A stretch of DNA of 64,000 bases from Rhodovibrio sodomensis (GCF_016583645.1 NZ_NRRL01000013.1:1-64000); one strand, 5' to 3'; counted from the stretch's first letter, positions 43,965 to 53,371 are shown. The notes: a model not told the origin generated them from the sequence alone. Translations and numbers: made by a program.

Positions 43965-44788
43965 GCCTTCAGCTTGTAGCCGGTGGCCATCATCCGGTGC
44001 GCCCAGGCGAACAGCGCGACGTTGACCAGCAGCACCAACAGCGCGCCGACCAGCACGTCACCGTCGGAATAGCCGGTGAAGCCGTAGCGCAGCCCGTCGA
44101 TCATGTAGAAGAACGGGTTGACGTGCGCGGCGATGTGCCAGTTCTCCGGCAGCCGCTCGAGCGAGTAGAAGGTCCCCGAGAGGAACGACAGCGGCGTGAT
44201 CACGAAGTTGGTGACGGCCGCGATATGGTCGAACTTCTCCGCCCAGATGCCGCCGATCATGCCGAGCAGCGAGAGCATCAGCGAGGCCATGAAGGCGAAG
44301 TAGACCGCGATCAGCGGGCTATGGATCTCGATCGGCGCGAACGGCAACAGGCCCAGCAGGACCGCGAGCGCGACCACAAGGCCGCGGCTGACCCCGCCCA
44401 TGGCGAAGCCGACCGTCAGTTCCCAGGGCGCCAACGGCGGCATCAGCACATCGACGATGTTGCCCTGGACCTTCGAGATCAGGATCGAGGAGGAGGTGTT
44501 GGCGAAGGCGTTCTGCACCAGGGTCATCATGATCAGCCCCGGGGCCAGGAACTCCTCGTAGGTCACGCCCTCCCAAGCCGGCGCCGCGCGGCCCAGCGCC
44601 AGGTTGAAGATGGCGAAGAACAACAGCGCGGTCACGACCGGGGCCGCCAGCGTCTGGGTGAAGACGTTGACGAACCGCATGACTTCCTTGCGGTACAACG
44701 TCCACAGCCCGAGCCAGTTGACCCGGCCGATCGGCCGCGGCCGCGGCGGGGTGGAGGAGATTTTCTCGAAGGCCATGGCGCGCGACAT
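43961..44788 (-). CDS. ABC-2 type transporter permease (first of a tandem pair)
   Basis: 275 residues from ATG 44788 (MSRAMAFEKI); ATG 44776 is also possible. The N-terminus RPIGRVNWLGLWTLYRKEVM is followed by six helices with ILISKVQGNIVDVLMPPLAP, ITPLSFLSGTFYSLERLPEN and NPFFYMIDGLRYGFTG, all standard for ABC-2 exporters. It probably forms a heterodimer with the overlapping downstream paralogue. The substrate and ATPase cannot be told from the window. Confidence 0.9.
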   Translation of the reverse strand: MSRAMAFEKISSTPPRPRPIGRVNWLGLWTLYRKEVMRFVNVFTQTLAAPVVTALLFFAIFNLALGRAAPAWEGVTYEEFLAPGLIMMTLVQNAFANTSSSILISKVQGNIVDVLMPPLAPWELTVGFAMGGVSRGLVVALAVLLGLLPFAPIEIHSPLIAVYFAFMASLMLSLLGMIGGIWAEKFDHIAAVTNFVITPLSFLSGTFYSLERLPENWHIAAHVNPFFYMIDGLRYGFTGYSDGDVLVGALLVLLVNVALFAWAHRMMATGYKLKA

Positions 44789-44868
44789 AGAGCCCAGCCG
44801 CCAGCCGTGCAAGCGCGCGCTGTGCAACCGGGTTATGCGCTAAAGAGGATCAGGTGGACGAAAAACTA

Positions 44869-44967
44869 ATCCCCCTCCTCCACCAAGGGAGGGGCTAGGG
44901 GAGGAGGCGCCACGAGCGTAAGCGCCGCGGGCAACCTCCTCTCCCTGGCCCAGTGGAGGAGAGGGAA
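44869..44967. repeat. Intergenic palindromic repeat, family B copy 2
   Basis: TCCCCCTCCTCCACCAAGGG AGGGGCTAGGGGAGG on the left, GGCGC...GCGCC in the centre, and CCTCCTCTCCCTGGCCCAGT GGAGGAGAGGG on the right. Same layout as 12033. It separates the ABC-2 pair from the chemotaxis receptor gene. Confidence 0.8.
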
Positions 44968-44976
44968 CCCCTTGCC

Positions 44977-46698
44977 TTACGCCGCCCGCACCTCCTGCAC
45001 GAAGTCGCCGGCGGCGCTGTCCAGGCGGTTCGCCTGCTGGTTCAGTTCGCCCACCGCCTGCACCATCTGGGTCGCGGCCGCGCCGGTCGCCTGGGAGGCC
45101 TGGGTGACGCCGGAGATGTTGCTGGTGACCTCGCTGGTGCCTCGGCTCGCCTCCTGCACGTTGCGGGCGATCTCGCGCGTCGCCGCGCCCTGCTCCTCGA
45201 CCGCCGAGGCGATCGCTGTGCCGGTTTCGTTCATCGTGCGGATCTGACCGGCGATCTCCTCGATCGCGGAGACGGCGGCGCCGGTTTCCTTCTGCACCGT
45301 GGCGATCCGGCTGGAGATCTCCTCGGTCGCCTTGGCGGTCTGGGTCGCCAGGTTCTTCACTTCCTGCGCCACCACGGCGAAGCCCTTGCCCGCCTCGCCG
45401 GCGCGCGCGGCCTCGATGGTCGCGTTGAGCGCCAGCAGATTGGTCTGCTCGGCGACGTCCTGGATCAGTTCGACGACATTGCCGATGTTGTCGGCCGCCT
45501 CGGCCAGCGCCTTCACCTTCGACGCGGCGCCGTCGGCGTTCTGGACCGCCTTGGACGCCAGCTGGGTCGACTGTGTGACCTGGCCGTTGATCTCCTCGAT
45601 CGATGCGGTCAATTGCTCGGTCGCGGAGGCGACCGTCTGGACGTTGTTGGCGGACTGCTCGGCCGCGGCGGAGACGGTGGTCGCCTGCGTGCTGGTCTCC
45701 TCGGCGATCGCGCTCATCGACTGCGAGGTGGTGTCGAGCTCGGTGATCGTCGCGCTGATCGACTTGACGATCTGGCCGACCTGGCGCTCGAACTTGCTGG
45801 CCAGTTCGTCCAGCTCCCGCTTGCGCGTCTCGGCGGCCTTCTTCTCGTCCTCGACCTGCTTGGCGCGCAGCCGGTCGGTCTCCTGCATGTTGTCCTTGAA
45901 CACCTGCATCGCCGCAGCGATGTCGCCGATCTCGTCGCGCCGACCGACGCCGAACACCTCGGTGTCGAGCTTGCCGGACGCCAGCCCCTTGAGCGAGCGC
46001 AGGGCGTTATTCAGCGGCTTGACCACGCCGACCTGCGCGATCGCCCAGCCGAGCGCGAAGCCGCCCAGCACCGCGAGCGCGCCGACGCCGTAGATCACCT
46101 GCCGCGCGAATTGGCCGGTCTGTTCGGCCGAGACGCTCGCCTGATGGCCGACCGCTTCGGCATGATCGACGTAGGCGCCGACCTCTGTTTCCGCGGCCTG
46201 GGCGATCTGCTCGTTGGCGCTGATGGCGGCGACGATCGCCTCGCGCGCCGGGGAGTTGGCGACGCCCGCCGCCTGTTCGGCCTGCACGATGGTTTTGCGG
46301 ACCGCGCCCAGGTAGGCATCGACCGCCGCGCGTGTCTCGCGCAGCATCCGCTCCTGCTGACCGACGGCGGTCTGCTGCAGGACGTCGAAACGGCTGTCCA
46401 GGTCGGCCTCCATGGTCGCCACGCGCTCGCGCGCCTCGCCGGCGAAGCTCGGGTTGGCCGCCAGACGATACTCCAGGCGGCGCAGGTTCAGGACGGACTG
46501 GTTGCTGCGGGCGCCGTGCTTGACCTCCTGCGCCGCATCACCGAGCAGGCGGGTGGCGCTCGAGAGGCTGGTTTCGGCCCAGAGGCCGGCGCCGCCGGCG
46601 AGCAGAGTGCCGCCCAGCAGAACCAGCACGAGCAGCAGGATTTTCTTGGCGATCGTCAGATCGGTCACGCGGCCGGGCCGCACATTCTCGGTCGTCAT
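44977..46698 (-). CDS. Methyl-accepting chemotaxis protein
   Basis: A 573-residue receptor that controls CheA. Membrane helices at about 18-40 and 201-225 enclose a helical periplasmic domain of about 160 residues that looks like a four-helix bundle. A HAMP domain (226-280, with [19 protein letters not shown]) and a long signalling domain follow. The conserved hairpin tip [20 protein letters not shown] and [18 protein letters not shown] are present. There is no CheR-binding pentapeptide at the C-terminus (ends VQEVRAA). The ligand is unknown. No chemotaxis genes are adjacent. Confidence 0.95.
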   Translation of the reverse strand: MTTENVRPGRVTDLTIAKKILLLVLVLLGGTLLAGGAGLWAETSLSSATRLLGDAAQEVKHGARSNQSVLNLRRLEYRLAANPSFAGEARERVATMEADLDSRFDVLQQTAVGQQERMLRETRAAVDAYLGAVRKTIVQAEQAAGVANSPAREAIVAAISANEQIAQAAETEVGAYVDHAEAVGHQASVSAEQTGQFARQVIYGVGALAVLGGFALGWAIAQVGVVKPLNNALRSLKGLASGKLDTEVFGVGRRDEIGDIAAAMQVFKDNMQETDRLRAKQVEDEKKAAETRKRELDELASKFERQVGQIVKSISATITELDTTSQSMSAIAEETSTQATTVSAAAEQSANNVQTVASATEQLTASIEEINGQVTQSTQLASKAVQNADGAASKVKALAEAADNIGNVVELIQDVAEQTNLLALNATIEAARAGEAGKGFAVVAQEVKNLATQTAKATEEISSRIATVQKETGAAVSAIEEIAGQIRTMNETGTAIASAVEEQGAATREIARNVQEASRGTSEVTSNISGVTQASQATGAAATQMVQAVGELNQQANRLDSAAGDFVQEVRAA

Positions 46699-47155
46699 TG
46701 GGATTGGTGCTTCCTTGTTGTCCCGCGGGTCCGGTAACAGCGGCCCGCTTCCGGTCGTCTCGAACCTCTTAAGCGCTCATGACTTGCCGAATTGTTAACC
46801 CGCAAGCTCGCCGGAGGCCTACACTACGATCTGAGTTTACTATTACCCAAATACAGAACGACTATATTTCATAACGGCCAGCCGAGTTCGCGCAATCTCG
46901 ACGCCCCACCGTCGGCACGAAACCAATTAACCTATGTCAAAAGATTCTTCGCCCGTGCGAATACAACGTCGTGTATCGGGCGGCGGCGGGTGGAGGCCGA
47001 TGGACCACGCCCGACGGAGGCCAACGGGTCCGTCAGACCGCACCTTCATCTTAAAAGTGATTGCCCGCCACGTCGCCGCGGCGATCCGCATGTTTATCCG
47101 GCCAGCCCGGCCCGCCTCTTGGCGCATCCGCGCCGCGCGCGCTATCCCTGCCGGC
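46699..47155. other. Divergent gap between the chemotaxis receptor and recX
   Basis: About 450 bases. The stretch 46800-46950 is AT-richer than its surroundings and probably holds promoters. A plus-strand frame runs through it into recX, but it has no family features before MTERADSDD. No repeat family or RNA was recognised. Confidence 0.45.
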
Positions 47156-47800
47156 ATGACCGAACGCGCGGATTCCGACGACGGCGGCGAACGCGGCGCC
47201 CATCTGGATGGGCGCCCCGGCAAGCGGCGCAAGCCGAAGGGGCCGAAGAAGGCCACGCCGGACTACCTGGAGAAGGCGGCGCTGCACTACCTGGAGCGCT
47301 ACGCCTCGTCGCGCGCCAACCTGCGGCGCGTCTTGATCGGCAAGGTCGAGCGCTCCGCCCGGTTCCACGGCACCGACCGGGACGACGGCGCGCGGGCGGT
47401 CGAGCAGCTGCTCGACCGGCTGGCCCGGGCCGGCTACCTGGACGACGCGGCCTATGCCCGGGGCCGGGCGATCAGCCTGCACCGCGCCGGCCACGGCGCG
47501 CAGGCGATCCGGATGAAGCTGCGCCAGAAAGGGGTCGACGCGGACACCGCCGGGGCCGCGCTGGAAAGCCTCGAGGAGGAGGCGGAGGCGCCGGAACTGG
47601 CCGCCGCGCTGCGCTACGCCCGCAAGCGCCGGCTCGGTCCCTACCGCGCGCCGGAGCAGCGTCCGGCGAACGCCGAACGCGACATGGCCGCGCTCGCCCG
47701 CAAGGGCTTTTCGCTCGACCTCGCCCGCCAGGTGGTGCTGACCGACGACCTGGAGACGCTGGAGGAGGAAGCCGGCGCCCAGCCGGGCCCGCTCGGCTAG
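47156..47800 (+). CDS. recX: RecA regulator RecX
   Basis: Modulates RecA filament growth. 214 residues from ATG 47156. After a basic, disordered N-terminus (GRPGKRRKPKGPKKATPDYL) come the three-helix repeats: ALHYLERYASSRANLRRVL, LARAGYLDDAAYARGRAISL and GAQAIRMKLRQKGVDADTA, then ALARKGFSLDLARQVV. recA is not adjacent here, so it is controlled separately. Confidence 0.88.
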   Translation: MTERADSDDGGERGAHLDGRPGKRRKPKGPKKATPDYLEKAALHYLERYASSRANLRRVLIGKVERSARFHGTDRDDGARAVEQLLDRLARAGYLDDAAYARGRAISLHRAGHGAQAIRMKLRQKGVDADTAGAALESLEEEAEAPELAAALRYARKRRLGPYRAPEQRPANAERDMAALARKGFSLDLARQVVLTDDLETLEEEAGAQPGPLG

Positions 47801-47812
47801 GCGGCGCGCAGG

Positions 47813-50158
47813 CTACCCCGCGTCGGGATCGTCGCTGGGCGTGGTCGAGGTGGGCTGCTGCGGCGTGCCTTCCTCCAGCGCGCCCTCGCCTTCGCGGGGC
47901 GGGCGCTGCAGGGCGACGCGGGCCGGCGGGGCCATCCCCGCGCGGTCCTGGCCGAAGTACAGCGTGCGGTGGGGATACGGGATCTCCACGCCGTTCTGGT
48001 CGAACTTCTGCTTGGCCCGGCGCAGGAATTCCCGGCGCATGCCCCAGTGGGCGAGCGTCTTGGTCTTCAGGCGCACGCGGATCTGCACGCTCGACTCGCC
48101 CAGGTCGTTGACGCCGAACACCTCGAACTCGCCGATGATCTTCGGGCCCCACTCGGCATCCGCCTTCAGCTCCTCGGCGACCTCCTGCAACAGCGCGATC
48201 ACCGCATCCGTGTCCTCGCGATAGGCGACCTCGACGTCGATCACCGCGTAGCCGTAGTCGCGCGCCATGTTCAGGATCGAGGTCACGTCGGAGAACGGCA
48301 CCACGTGGATGTGCCCGTGCAGGTCGCGCAGCGTGATCGTGCGGATGGTCATGCTCTCGACCTCGCCGCCGTGGCCGCCCAGGTCGACCCAGTCGCCGAT
48401 CGCCAGGCTGTCCTCCAGCAGGATGAACACGCCGGTGATCACGTCCTTGACCAGCGTCTGCGCGCCGAAGCCGATCGCCAGGCCGATCACGCCGGCACCG
48501 GCCAGGAGCGGGCCGATGTCGACCCCGATCTCCGACAGCACGATCAGCGTGACCACGACGATCAGCAGGATCCGGAGCGCGTTGCGCAGCAGCGGCAGCA
48601 GGGTCGCCAGACGCTGGCTGCGCTTGGCCGTGTCGCGCTGGCTGGAGCGGGTCAGCACGCGCTCGATGGTGGCGCTGACGACCTCCCAGAAGGCGAAGGT
48701 CAGGCCCAGGATCACCGCGATCGTGGCGGCGGTGGACACCAGGTCCCGCCCGACCGACGAGCTCAGCCAGTCGAGCGTGCCGGCGCCCCAGACCTGCAGG
48801 ATCATCAGCGCGGCGACCGCGGTGACCAGCGCGCGCAGGATCCGCTTGACGCTCGGCAGATACCGGTTGGCGCGCGCCTCCAGCCCCGGGTAGCGCTGGC
48901 GGATGTCGTCGCTCAGCTGGAAGCCGCGGTTGATCAGCCGGTCCAGGCCCAGGTTGATCACCCGGGCGCCGATCAGGACCGCGATCGTGACCAGCGTGGC
49001 GCGCGCCAGGAACACGAAACCGCCCGGCACGCCCAGCGCCCAGACGCCGTAGACGACCAGGACGTAGAGCACGCCCAGGACGTGCCACAGCTCCGCCAGG
49101 CGCGCGCGCAGGCCGCGGATGCTGGCGTATTCGTCCGCCGGCCCGCGCAGCCAGCGGGCCACCGGCTGGCGGTTCTGCAGCACGAACACGATCACCATCA
49201 GCGCGACCGCGAAGCCGATCAGCTTCTGGATCGTGACCACGGCCGTCGCGCTCAGGCCCAGCAGACCCAGCGCCTCGGTCGCGACGTAGCCGTAGATCAC
49301 CGTGCGTGCGACGCGGCGCAGCCAGATGAACAGGTAGTTCGCCGTTTCGTTGGTCAGGCGCGGCAGACGCAGCCCGTTCGCATCCGGCGCCAGCACCGCG
49401 CGGCCCAGCAGGGCCACCACGCGCGACAGCACGCTGGCGTTGATCAGCGCGACCGCGATCAGTTGCGTGACTTCGCGCGGCTGCACGACCGCCATGGTGG
49501 CGAAGGCGGCCGCCGCGAACAGCGCGATCGCCAGCGCGTCGAGCAGCGTGCGGGCGATCAGGTAGAGCACCTGGACCAGCAGGTTGTCGTTCGCCCGCGC
49601 CTCGATCCGCCGGCGCGGCACGCGCAGCACCCCGTGCGCCAGGCGTTCCAGGAGGATCGCCGCGCCGATGATCAGCACCAGGTTGATCGCGGTGGCCGTC
49701 CAGGCCTCGCGCAGGTCGGCGTCCTGGACGGTGGTCCACAGTTCCACGGCGATCCCGGGGACCCGCTCGAGCGTGTCCACCATCGCCGCCAGCGCGTCGC
49801 CGGCCTGGTCCAGACGGTCGGTGATCGCCTGCAGCAGCTGACCGCCCAGGCCGGCCGGCTCCGGCTCGGCGGCCGCGGCCGTCGGCGCGGCGCCGGCACG
49901 GCCGGCCTGCTTGGCCTGGATCAGCGTTTCCAGCTTGCGCACGAAGTCCTGGCGCTGCTGGTCGTCCCGCAGCGTGTCGACCAGGTTCCGCAGTTCCTGC
50001 GCGCTCGCCGAGACGGCGCCGGACGGCAAGCTGTCGACCGCGGCGGACCCGCCGTCGCCGGACTGCGCGGCGGCCGGCAGCGCCGCGAGGGCGAGCAGCA
50101 GCAGACCGAACAGGAACGCGATCGACGGGCGGGCGAGGCCGGCGGCGCGGGACAGCAT
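47813..50158 (-). CDS. Large mechanosensitive channel of the MscS family
   Basis: 781 residues. A signal peptide (about 1-32, ending LPAAAQS) precedes a periplasmic helical domain (to about 140), about ten membrane helices, and a C-terminal MscS core. The pore helix and beta domain contain GAGVIGLAIGFGAQTLVKDV, GVFILLEDSLAIGDWVDLGG and PFSDVTSILNMARDYGYAVI, all canonical. The acidic/Gln-rich tail is disordered. Size and layout match the YbiO/YnaI-MscM type that relieves osmotic stress. It ends 12 bases from the end of recX (convergent). Confidence 0.92.
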   Translation of the reverse strand: MLSRAAGLARPSIAFLFGLLLLALAALPAAAQSGDGGSAAVDSLPSGAVSASAQELRNLVDTLRDDQQRQDFVRKLETLIQAKQAGRAGAAPTAAAAEPEPAGLGGQLLQAITDRLDQAGDALAAMVDTLERVPGIAVELWTTVQDADLREAWTATAINLVLIIGAAILLERLAHGVLRVPRRRIEARANDNLLVQVLYLIARTLLDALAIALFAAAAFATMAVVQPREVTQLIAVALINASVLSRVVALLGRAVLAPDANGLRLPRLTNETANYLFIWLRRVARTVIYGYVATEALGLLGLSATAVVTIQKLIGFAVALMVIVFVLQNRQPVARWLRGPADEYASIRGLRARLAELWHVLGVLYVLVVYGVWALGVPGGFVFLARATLVTIAVLIGARVINLGLDRLINRGFQLSDDIRQRYPGLEARANRYLPSVKRILRALVTAVAALMILQVWGAGTLDWLSSSVGRDLVSTAATIAVILGLTFAFWEVVSATIERVLTRSSQRDTAKRSQRLATLLPLLRNALRILLIVVVTLIVLSEIGVDIGPLLAGAGVIGLAIGFGAQTLVKDVITGVFILLEDSLAIGDWVDLGGHGGEVESMTIRTITLRDLHGHIHVVPFSDVTSILNMARDYGYAVIDVEVAYREDTDAVIALLQEVAEELKADAEWGPKIIGEFEVFGVNDLGESSVQIRVRLKTKTLAHWGMRREFLRRAKQKFDQNGVEIPYPHRTLYFGQDRAGMAPPARVALQRPPREGEGALEEGTPQQPTSTTPSDDPDAG

Positions 50159-50390
50159 CGGGAACGGGCTCCGGGGGCTTCAACGTCAAGTCCGCGCCGG
50201 GATAGCGACCGGCACCCCCGCGTGCAAGCCATCAAACCGGGATCGACCAGGGCACCGACGCGGGCATCGGCCCGGCCCCCGACGCCCGCGGGCCCGATTG
50301 ACTTGCCGGCCACCGCCGCCACTTCTCGTGCACCACAGGATCGCCGGGGTCGCGCGACGCCCCCGGCCGGCGGCAAGGGAGACTTCGGCG

Positions 50391-50963
50391 ATGCCGGCGA
50401 TGCGTGTGACCACCGTTTTGTGCGCGGCCCTGATGCTGGCCGTGCTGCCCGCGCGCCAGGGCGCGGCGGCCGACGGCGCGGCGGCCAGCGCGCACGCCTT
50501 CTCCTTCACCTCGATCGCGGGGGCGGAGTTGGACCTGTCGCGCTACGCCGGGCAGCCGATCCTGCTGGTCAACACCGCCTCGCGCTGCGGCTACACCGAC
50601 CAGTACGCCGACCTCGAGACGCTGTGGGACCGCTACCGCGACCAGGGCCTGGTGGTGATCGCCGTGCCGTCGAACGACTTCCGCCAGGAACTGGGCAGCG
50701 AGCAGGCGGTCAAGCAGTTCTGCGAGGCCACCTTCGACATCTCCTTCCCGATGACCGGGATCAGCCACGTCAGCGGCCAGGACGCGCATCCGCTCTACCA
50801 GTGGCTGGGCCGCAAGCTGGGGGCGCAAGGCCGGCCGCGCTGGAACTTCCACAAGGTGCTGATCGATCCGCGGGGCCAGCCGGTCGGCGGCTGGCGGTCC
50901 GGCGTCCGCCCGACCGACGACGCCATCGTCAGCCGGATCGAACGCCTGCTGCCGAGCGGCTGA
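50391..50963 (+). CDS. Exported glutathione peroxidase-like protein
   Basis: Reduces peroxides, in bacteria usually with thioredoxin rather than glutathione. 190 residues from ATG 50391 after AAGGGAG. A signal peptide (about 1-26, LPARQGAAAD) predicts a periplasmic location. The catalytic cysteine is in LLVNTASRCGYTDQY; the glutamine motif reads VPSNDFRQELGS and the tryptophan motif PRWNFHKVLID is complete. The catalytic triad is cysteine, not selenocysteine. A cytoplasmic paralogue lies at 52742. Confidence 0.92.
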   Translation: MPAMRVTTVLCAALMLAVLPARQGAAADGAAASAHAFSFTSIAGAELDLSRYAGQPILLVNTASRCGYTDQYADLETLWDRYRDQGLVVIAVPSNDFRQELGSEQAVKQFCEATFDISFPMTGISHVSGQDAHPLYQWLGRKLGAQGRPRWNFHKVLIDPRGQPVGGWRSGVRPTDDAIVSRIERLLPSG

Positions 50964-51106
50964 GCCGCGCCGGCGTCGCATCCGTATCAGACGGTGTCGC
51001 CGCCAGCCGTTTGACCGGCCCCGCGGCATGTGTAGGGTGTCGGCCCTAATCTGGCGGGCCGGGTCACGCCCGCCGCATCCCCACACCTGACGAGCGGCGA
51101 GGGTAC

Positions 51107-51409
51107 GTGAGCGACGAGTTCCGCGACGACCGCGACAGCGGACACCCCGAGGTCGAGCGACCGGCGGAGGGCCGGCCGGCCGACGACGACGCGCGCGCCC
51201 AGCGGCGCGCCGAGCGCCGGCGCCGGGTGCGCGAGCGCACGTTCGACAGCACGGTTGCCTCGCCGTGCATCGCGATCTGCCAGCTTGGCCCGGACGACCT
51301 GTGCGTCGGCTGCCTGCGCACGATGGACGAAATCCGCGACTGGCCGATCATGACGGCCGAGGAAAAGCGCACCGTCCTCGCCAGCATCGAGACGCGCAAG
51401 ACGGAGTAG
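51107..51409 (+). CDS. DUF1289 family protein
   Basis: 100 residues from GTG 51107. The DUF1289 core SPCIAICQLGPDDLCVGCLR TMDEI carries four cysteines in the CxxxC...CxxC pattern, probably binding zinc or an iron-sulphur cluster. The N-terminal 50 residues are highly charged (Arg/Asp/Glu) and probably disordered. Function unknown; widespread in proteobacteria. A terminator-like hairpin follows at 51606. Confidence 0.88.
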   Translation: MSDEFRDDRDSGHPEVERPAEGRPADDDARAQRRAERRRRVRERTFDSTVASPCIAICQLGPDDLCVGCLRTMDEIRDWPIMTAEEKRTVLASIETRKTE

Positions 51410-51441
51410 CCGTTGCCGCCGGGCGCGCGTGACGGGCGTCT

Positions 51442-51568
51442 CGGCGGGTTCCCGCTCCCTCGATGGGACAGGGTCAGGGTGGGACTCCCCGGCGTACGGC
51501 GCGGACTCTCACCCTCCCACGCCGCGCCGCCGCGCGGGCGGCTCCCTCTCCCGTCACGGGAGAGGGGA
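51442..51568. repeat. Intergenic palindromic repeat, family A copy 5
   Basis: GGCGGGTTCCCGCTCCC, GGTCAGGGTGGGACTCCCC, CTCTCACCCTCCCACG and CTCCCTCTCCCGTCACGGGA GAGGGG. More diverged than the other copies. Lies between convergent DUF1289 and speD genes. Confidence 0.7.
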
Positions 51569-51605
51569 ATTACCCCACGCTCACCATCTAAAACCGCACG
51601 GAAAA

Positions 51606-51636
51606 GCCGCCGGGGCGCCCGCCCCGGCGGCTTTTT
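51606..51636. terminator. Bidirectional terminator between DUF1289 and speD
   Basis: A perfect GCCGCCGGGGC / GCCCCGGCGGC stem with a short loop, TTTTT on the plus side and TTTT on the minus side. Well placed for both convergent genes. Confidence 0.85.
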
Positions 51637-51662
51637 CAGTCGGTCGACCGTGTGTCGGTCGC

Positions 51663-52256
51663 TCAGCCCGCGCTGCGCGCGGGGGCCGCGTCGACCTCGT
51701 CCCCGCGCAGGTGGGTGTCGACGGCCAGATGGCTCGGCTGGAACGCCTCGCGGATCACCTCGACCGCCTTTTCGGGCGCGCTGTCCCCACACATGAACAC
51801 GTCGAGCGCGCCGTAGTCGCGCTCCGGCCAGGTGTGGATCGAGATGTGCGACTCCGCCAGCACGGCCACACCGGACACGCCGCCGTTGGGCGTGAAGTGG
51901 TGCAGGTGGGTGTGCAGCAGCGTCGCCCCGGCGGCCGTCACGGCATCGTGCATCATCTGTCGGATGTGCTCGATGTCGTCCAGACGGCTGCCGCCGTAGA
52001 CGTCGATGATTAGGTGCGTGCCGGCATAGGTCTTGCCGTCGCGGGTGATGAAGTGGTCCGCGTTCTCGTCCGAGGCGGTGTCGGCGCCATACCCCTCGAC
52101 GGGTTGGACGGGAGCGGGGTGGACCGCGGCCTGTCGCTGGGCGGTCTGCTCGACGGCAGCCTCGCCCTCGTGCGGGAAGCGGTAGATCTCAGCCTGGGCG
52201 TCGCTCGGAAACGCGTCCGAGTTCATCCCCAATTTGAGGGTGGTAGTGGCCGGCAT
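51663..52256 (-). CDS. speD: S-adenosylmethionine decarboxylase proenzyme
   Basis: Supplies decarboxylated AdoMet for spermidine synthesis. 197 residues. The self-cleavage site is Glu135-Ser136 in LAESHISIHTWPERDYGALD; the serine becomes the pyruvoyl cofactor. Catalytic partners are also present: TLLHTHLHHFTPNGGVSGV and FMCGDSAPEKA. The core of about 125 residues is of the short SpeH type. The first 68 residues are an Ala/Gln-rich extension not needed by the family. ATG 52256 follows AGGGGGTCC; ATG 52226 is an alternative. A 485-base gap lies upstream. Confidence 0.93.
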   Translation of the reverse strand: MPATTTLKLGMNSDAFPSDAQAEIYRFPHEGEAAVEQTAQRQAAVHPAPVQPVEGYGADTASDENADHFITRDGKTYAGTHLIIDVYGGSRLDDIEHIRQMMHDAVTAAGATLLHTHLHHFTPNGGVSGVAVLAESHISIHTWPERDYGALDVFMCGDSAPEKAVEVIREAFQPSHLAVDTHLRGDEVDAAPARSAG

Positions 52257-52741
52257 TCGTTAGGACCCCCTAAACCAGCAGATGAACCAGAAGGCCGGGC
52301 CATCGATCCGGGCGCCCGGCACTCCATCGCGTCCGCGCTCAGGCCCCCGCGATTGCGCGCGCAAGCCAAGCCCGGAAAAAGAACAACGGACGGGGTGGGT
52401 GGCGTTTGAAGCCCCGGCACCGTCCGTCCGTTCGGGTATACGACGCGTGATCGACGACGACCGTGCTTTGCCCGGGTCCGCCCTCGCAGCCCGGCTCCGC
52501 CGATCGCGGGAGACAGGCTGGAATGCGTGTCGTGCCGATGGATCTCGCGACCCAGCGCCGTCCTCTTGATATGCGAGAACGGCGATGAGAAGTCAAGGCC
52601 GTTCAAGTCGTCGGGCGCCGGGGACACCGCGTTAAGCCGTTCAGATCGCAGCTTTTTCTAAAGATGGCGCGGCCGGGCCCGCGGGCGACAGGAAATTACC
52701 AAGTCGCGGCGGGTTGACCCCGGCGGCACGCCCCGGCGGGG
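52257..52741 (-). promoter_or_regulatory. Long speD leader with a terminator-like hairpin
   Basis: No protein gene is seen. On the minus strand AACGGACGG (52432-52424) can pair with CCGTCCGTT (52393-52385), followed by GTTCTTTTTCC, which would form an attenuator-like hairpin about 130 bases before speD. Several other G/C palindromes occur, including the GGCCGGGCCCGCGGG run near 52668-52685. No known riboswitch was recognised. Confidence 0.35.
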
Positions 52742-53221
52742 TCACCGCGGCAGCACCGCCTCGATCGCCTCGACGACTTCCGGGTCCTGGGGGCTGACCG
52801 AACTGGGCCAGACCCCGGCCAGTTCGCCGTCGGTATCGAGCAGCACCTTATGGAAGTTCCAGCGCGGCTCGGCGGCCTCGCCGGCTTCCTCGCGCAGCCA
52901 GTGGAAGAAGCGGTGCGCGCCCGCCCCGATCACCTGCTGCTTGCCGGTGACCGGGAAGTTCAGGCCCAGGTCCGCGCGGTAATGGCGTGAGATCTCGGCC
53001 TCGTCGCGCGGCTCCTGCGCGCCGAAGTCGTTCGACGGCACCGCGACCACCATCAGCCCGCGCCCGCCCAGCGCGTCGTAGAGCTGCTGCAGCTCGGCGA
53101 ACTGGCCGGCGTAGCCGCATTCGCTCGCTGTCGTGACCAACAGCAGCGCGCGGTTGGCGAAGGTCGCCAGGTTGATGTCGCCGCCTTCCAGCGCGGGAAA
53201 CGTGAAATCGTGCGCGGACAT
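52742..53221 (-). CDS. Cytoplasmic glutathione peroxidase-like protein
   Basis: 159 residues from ATG 53221 (MSAHDFTFPAL), preceded by GGAGG. Same family as the gene at 50391 but without a signal peptide. The catalytic cysteine is in LLVTTASECGYAGQF; VPSNDFGAQEPRDEAEI (the common glutamine position is GA here) and EPRWNFHKVLLD complete the site. Probably a thioredoxin-dependent peroxidase acting in the cytoplasm. It is not in an operon with its paralogue; speD lies between them. Confidence 0.92.
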   Translation of the reverse strand: MSAHDFTFPALEGGDINLATFANRALLLVTTASECGYAGQFAELQQLYDALGGRGLMVVAVPSNDFGAQEPRDEAEISRHYRADLGLNFPVTGKQQVIGAGAHRFFHWLREEAGEAAEPRWNFHKVLLDTDGELAGVWPSSVSPQDPEVVEAIEAVLPR

Positions 53222-53371
53222 GGGACCTCCTTCTTCTCTCAAGGGGCTTGCGCGCTTCTATTAGGGGCGTGCGCGCGGGCGCTGCAGCGGCTCGGGCCGG
53301 CCCAACTGATGCCCCTCCTCCTGGTGAGGAGGGCACCCGCCGGGCATTCGTCAAACCCCCGCCGACCGCCC

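Noticed and set aside
46934..47155. N-terminal extension of recX
   Set aside because: The extra 74 residues lack RecX features and cross an AT-rich probable promoter region.
47969..51049. 1026-codon plus-strand frame
   Set aside because: Antisense to the MscS gene, and its end overlaps the peroxidase gene in another frame; no domain content.
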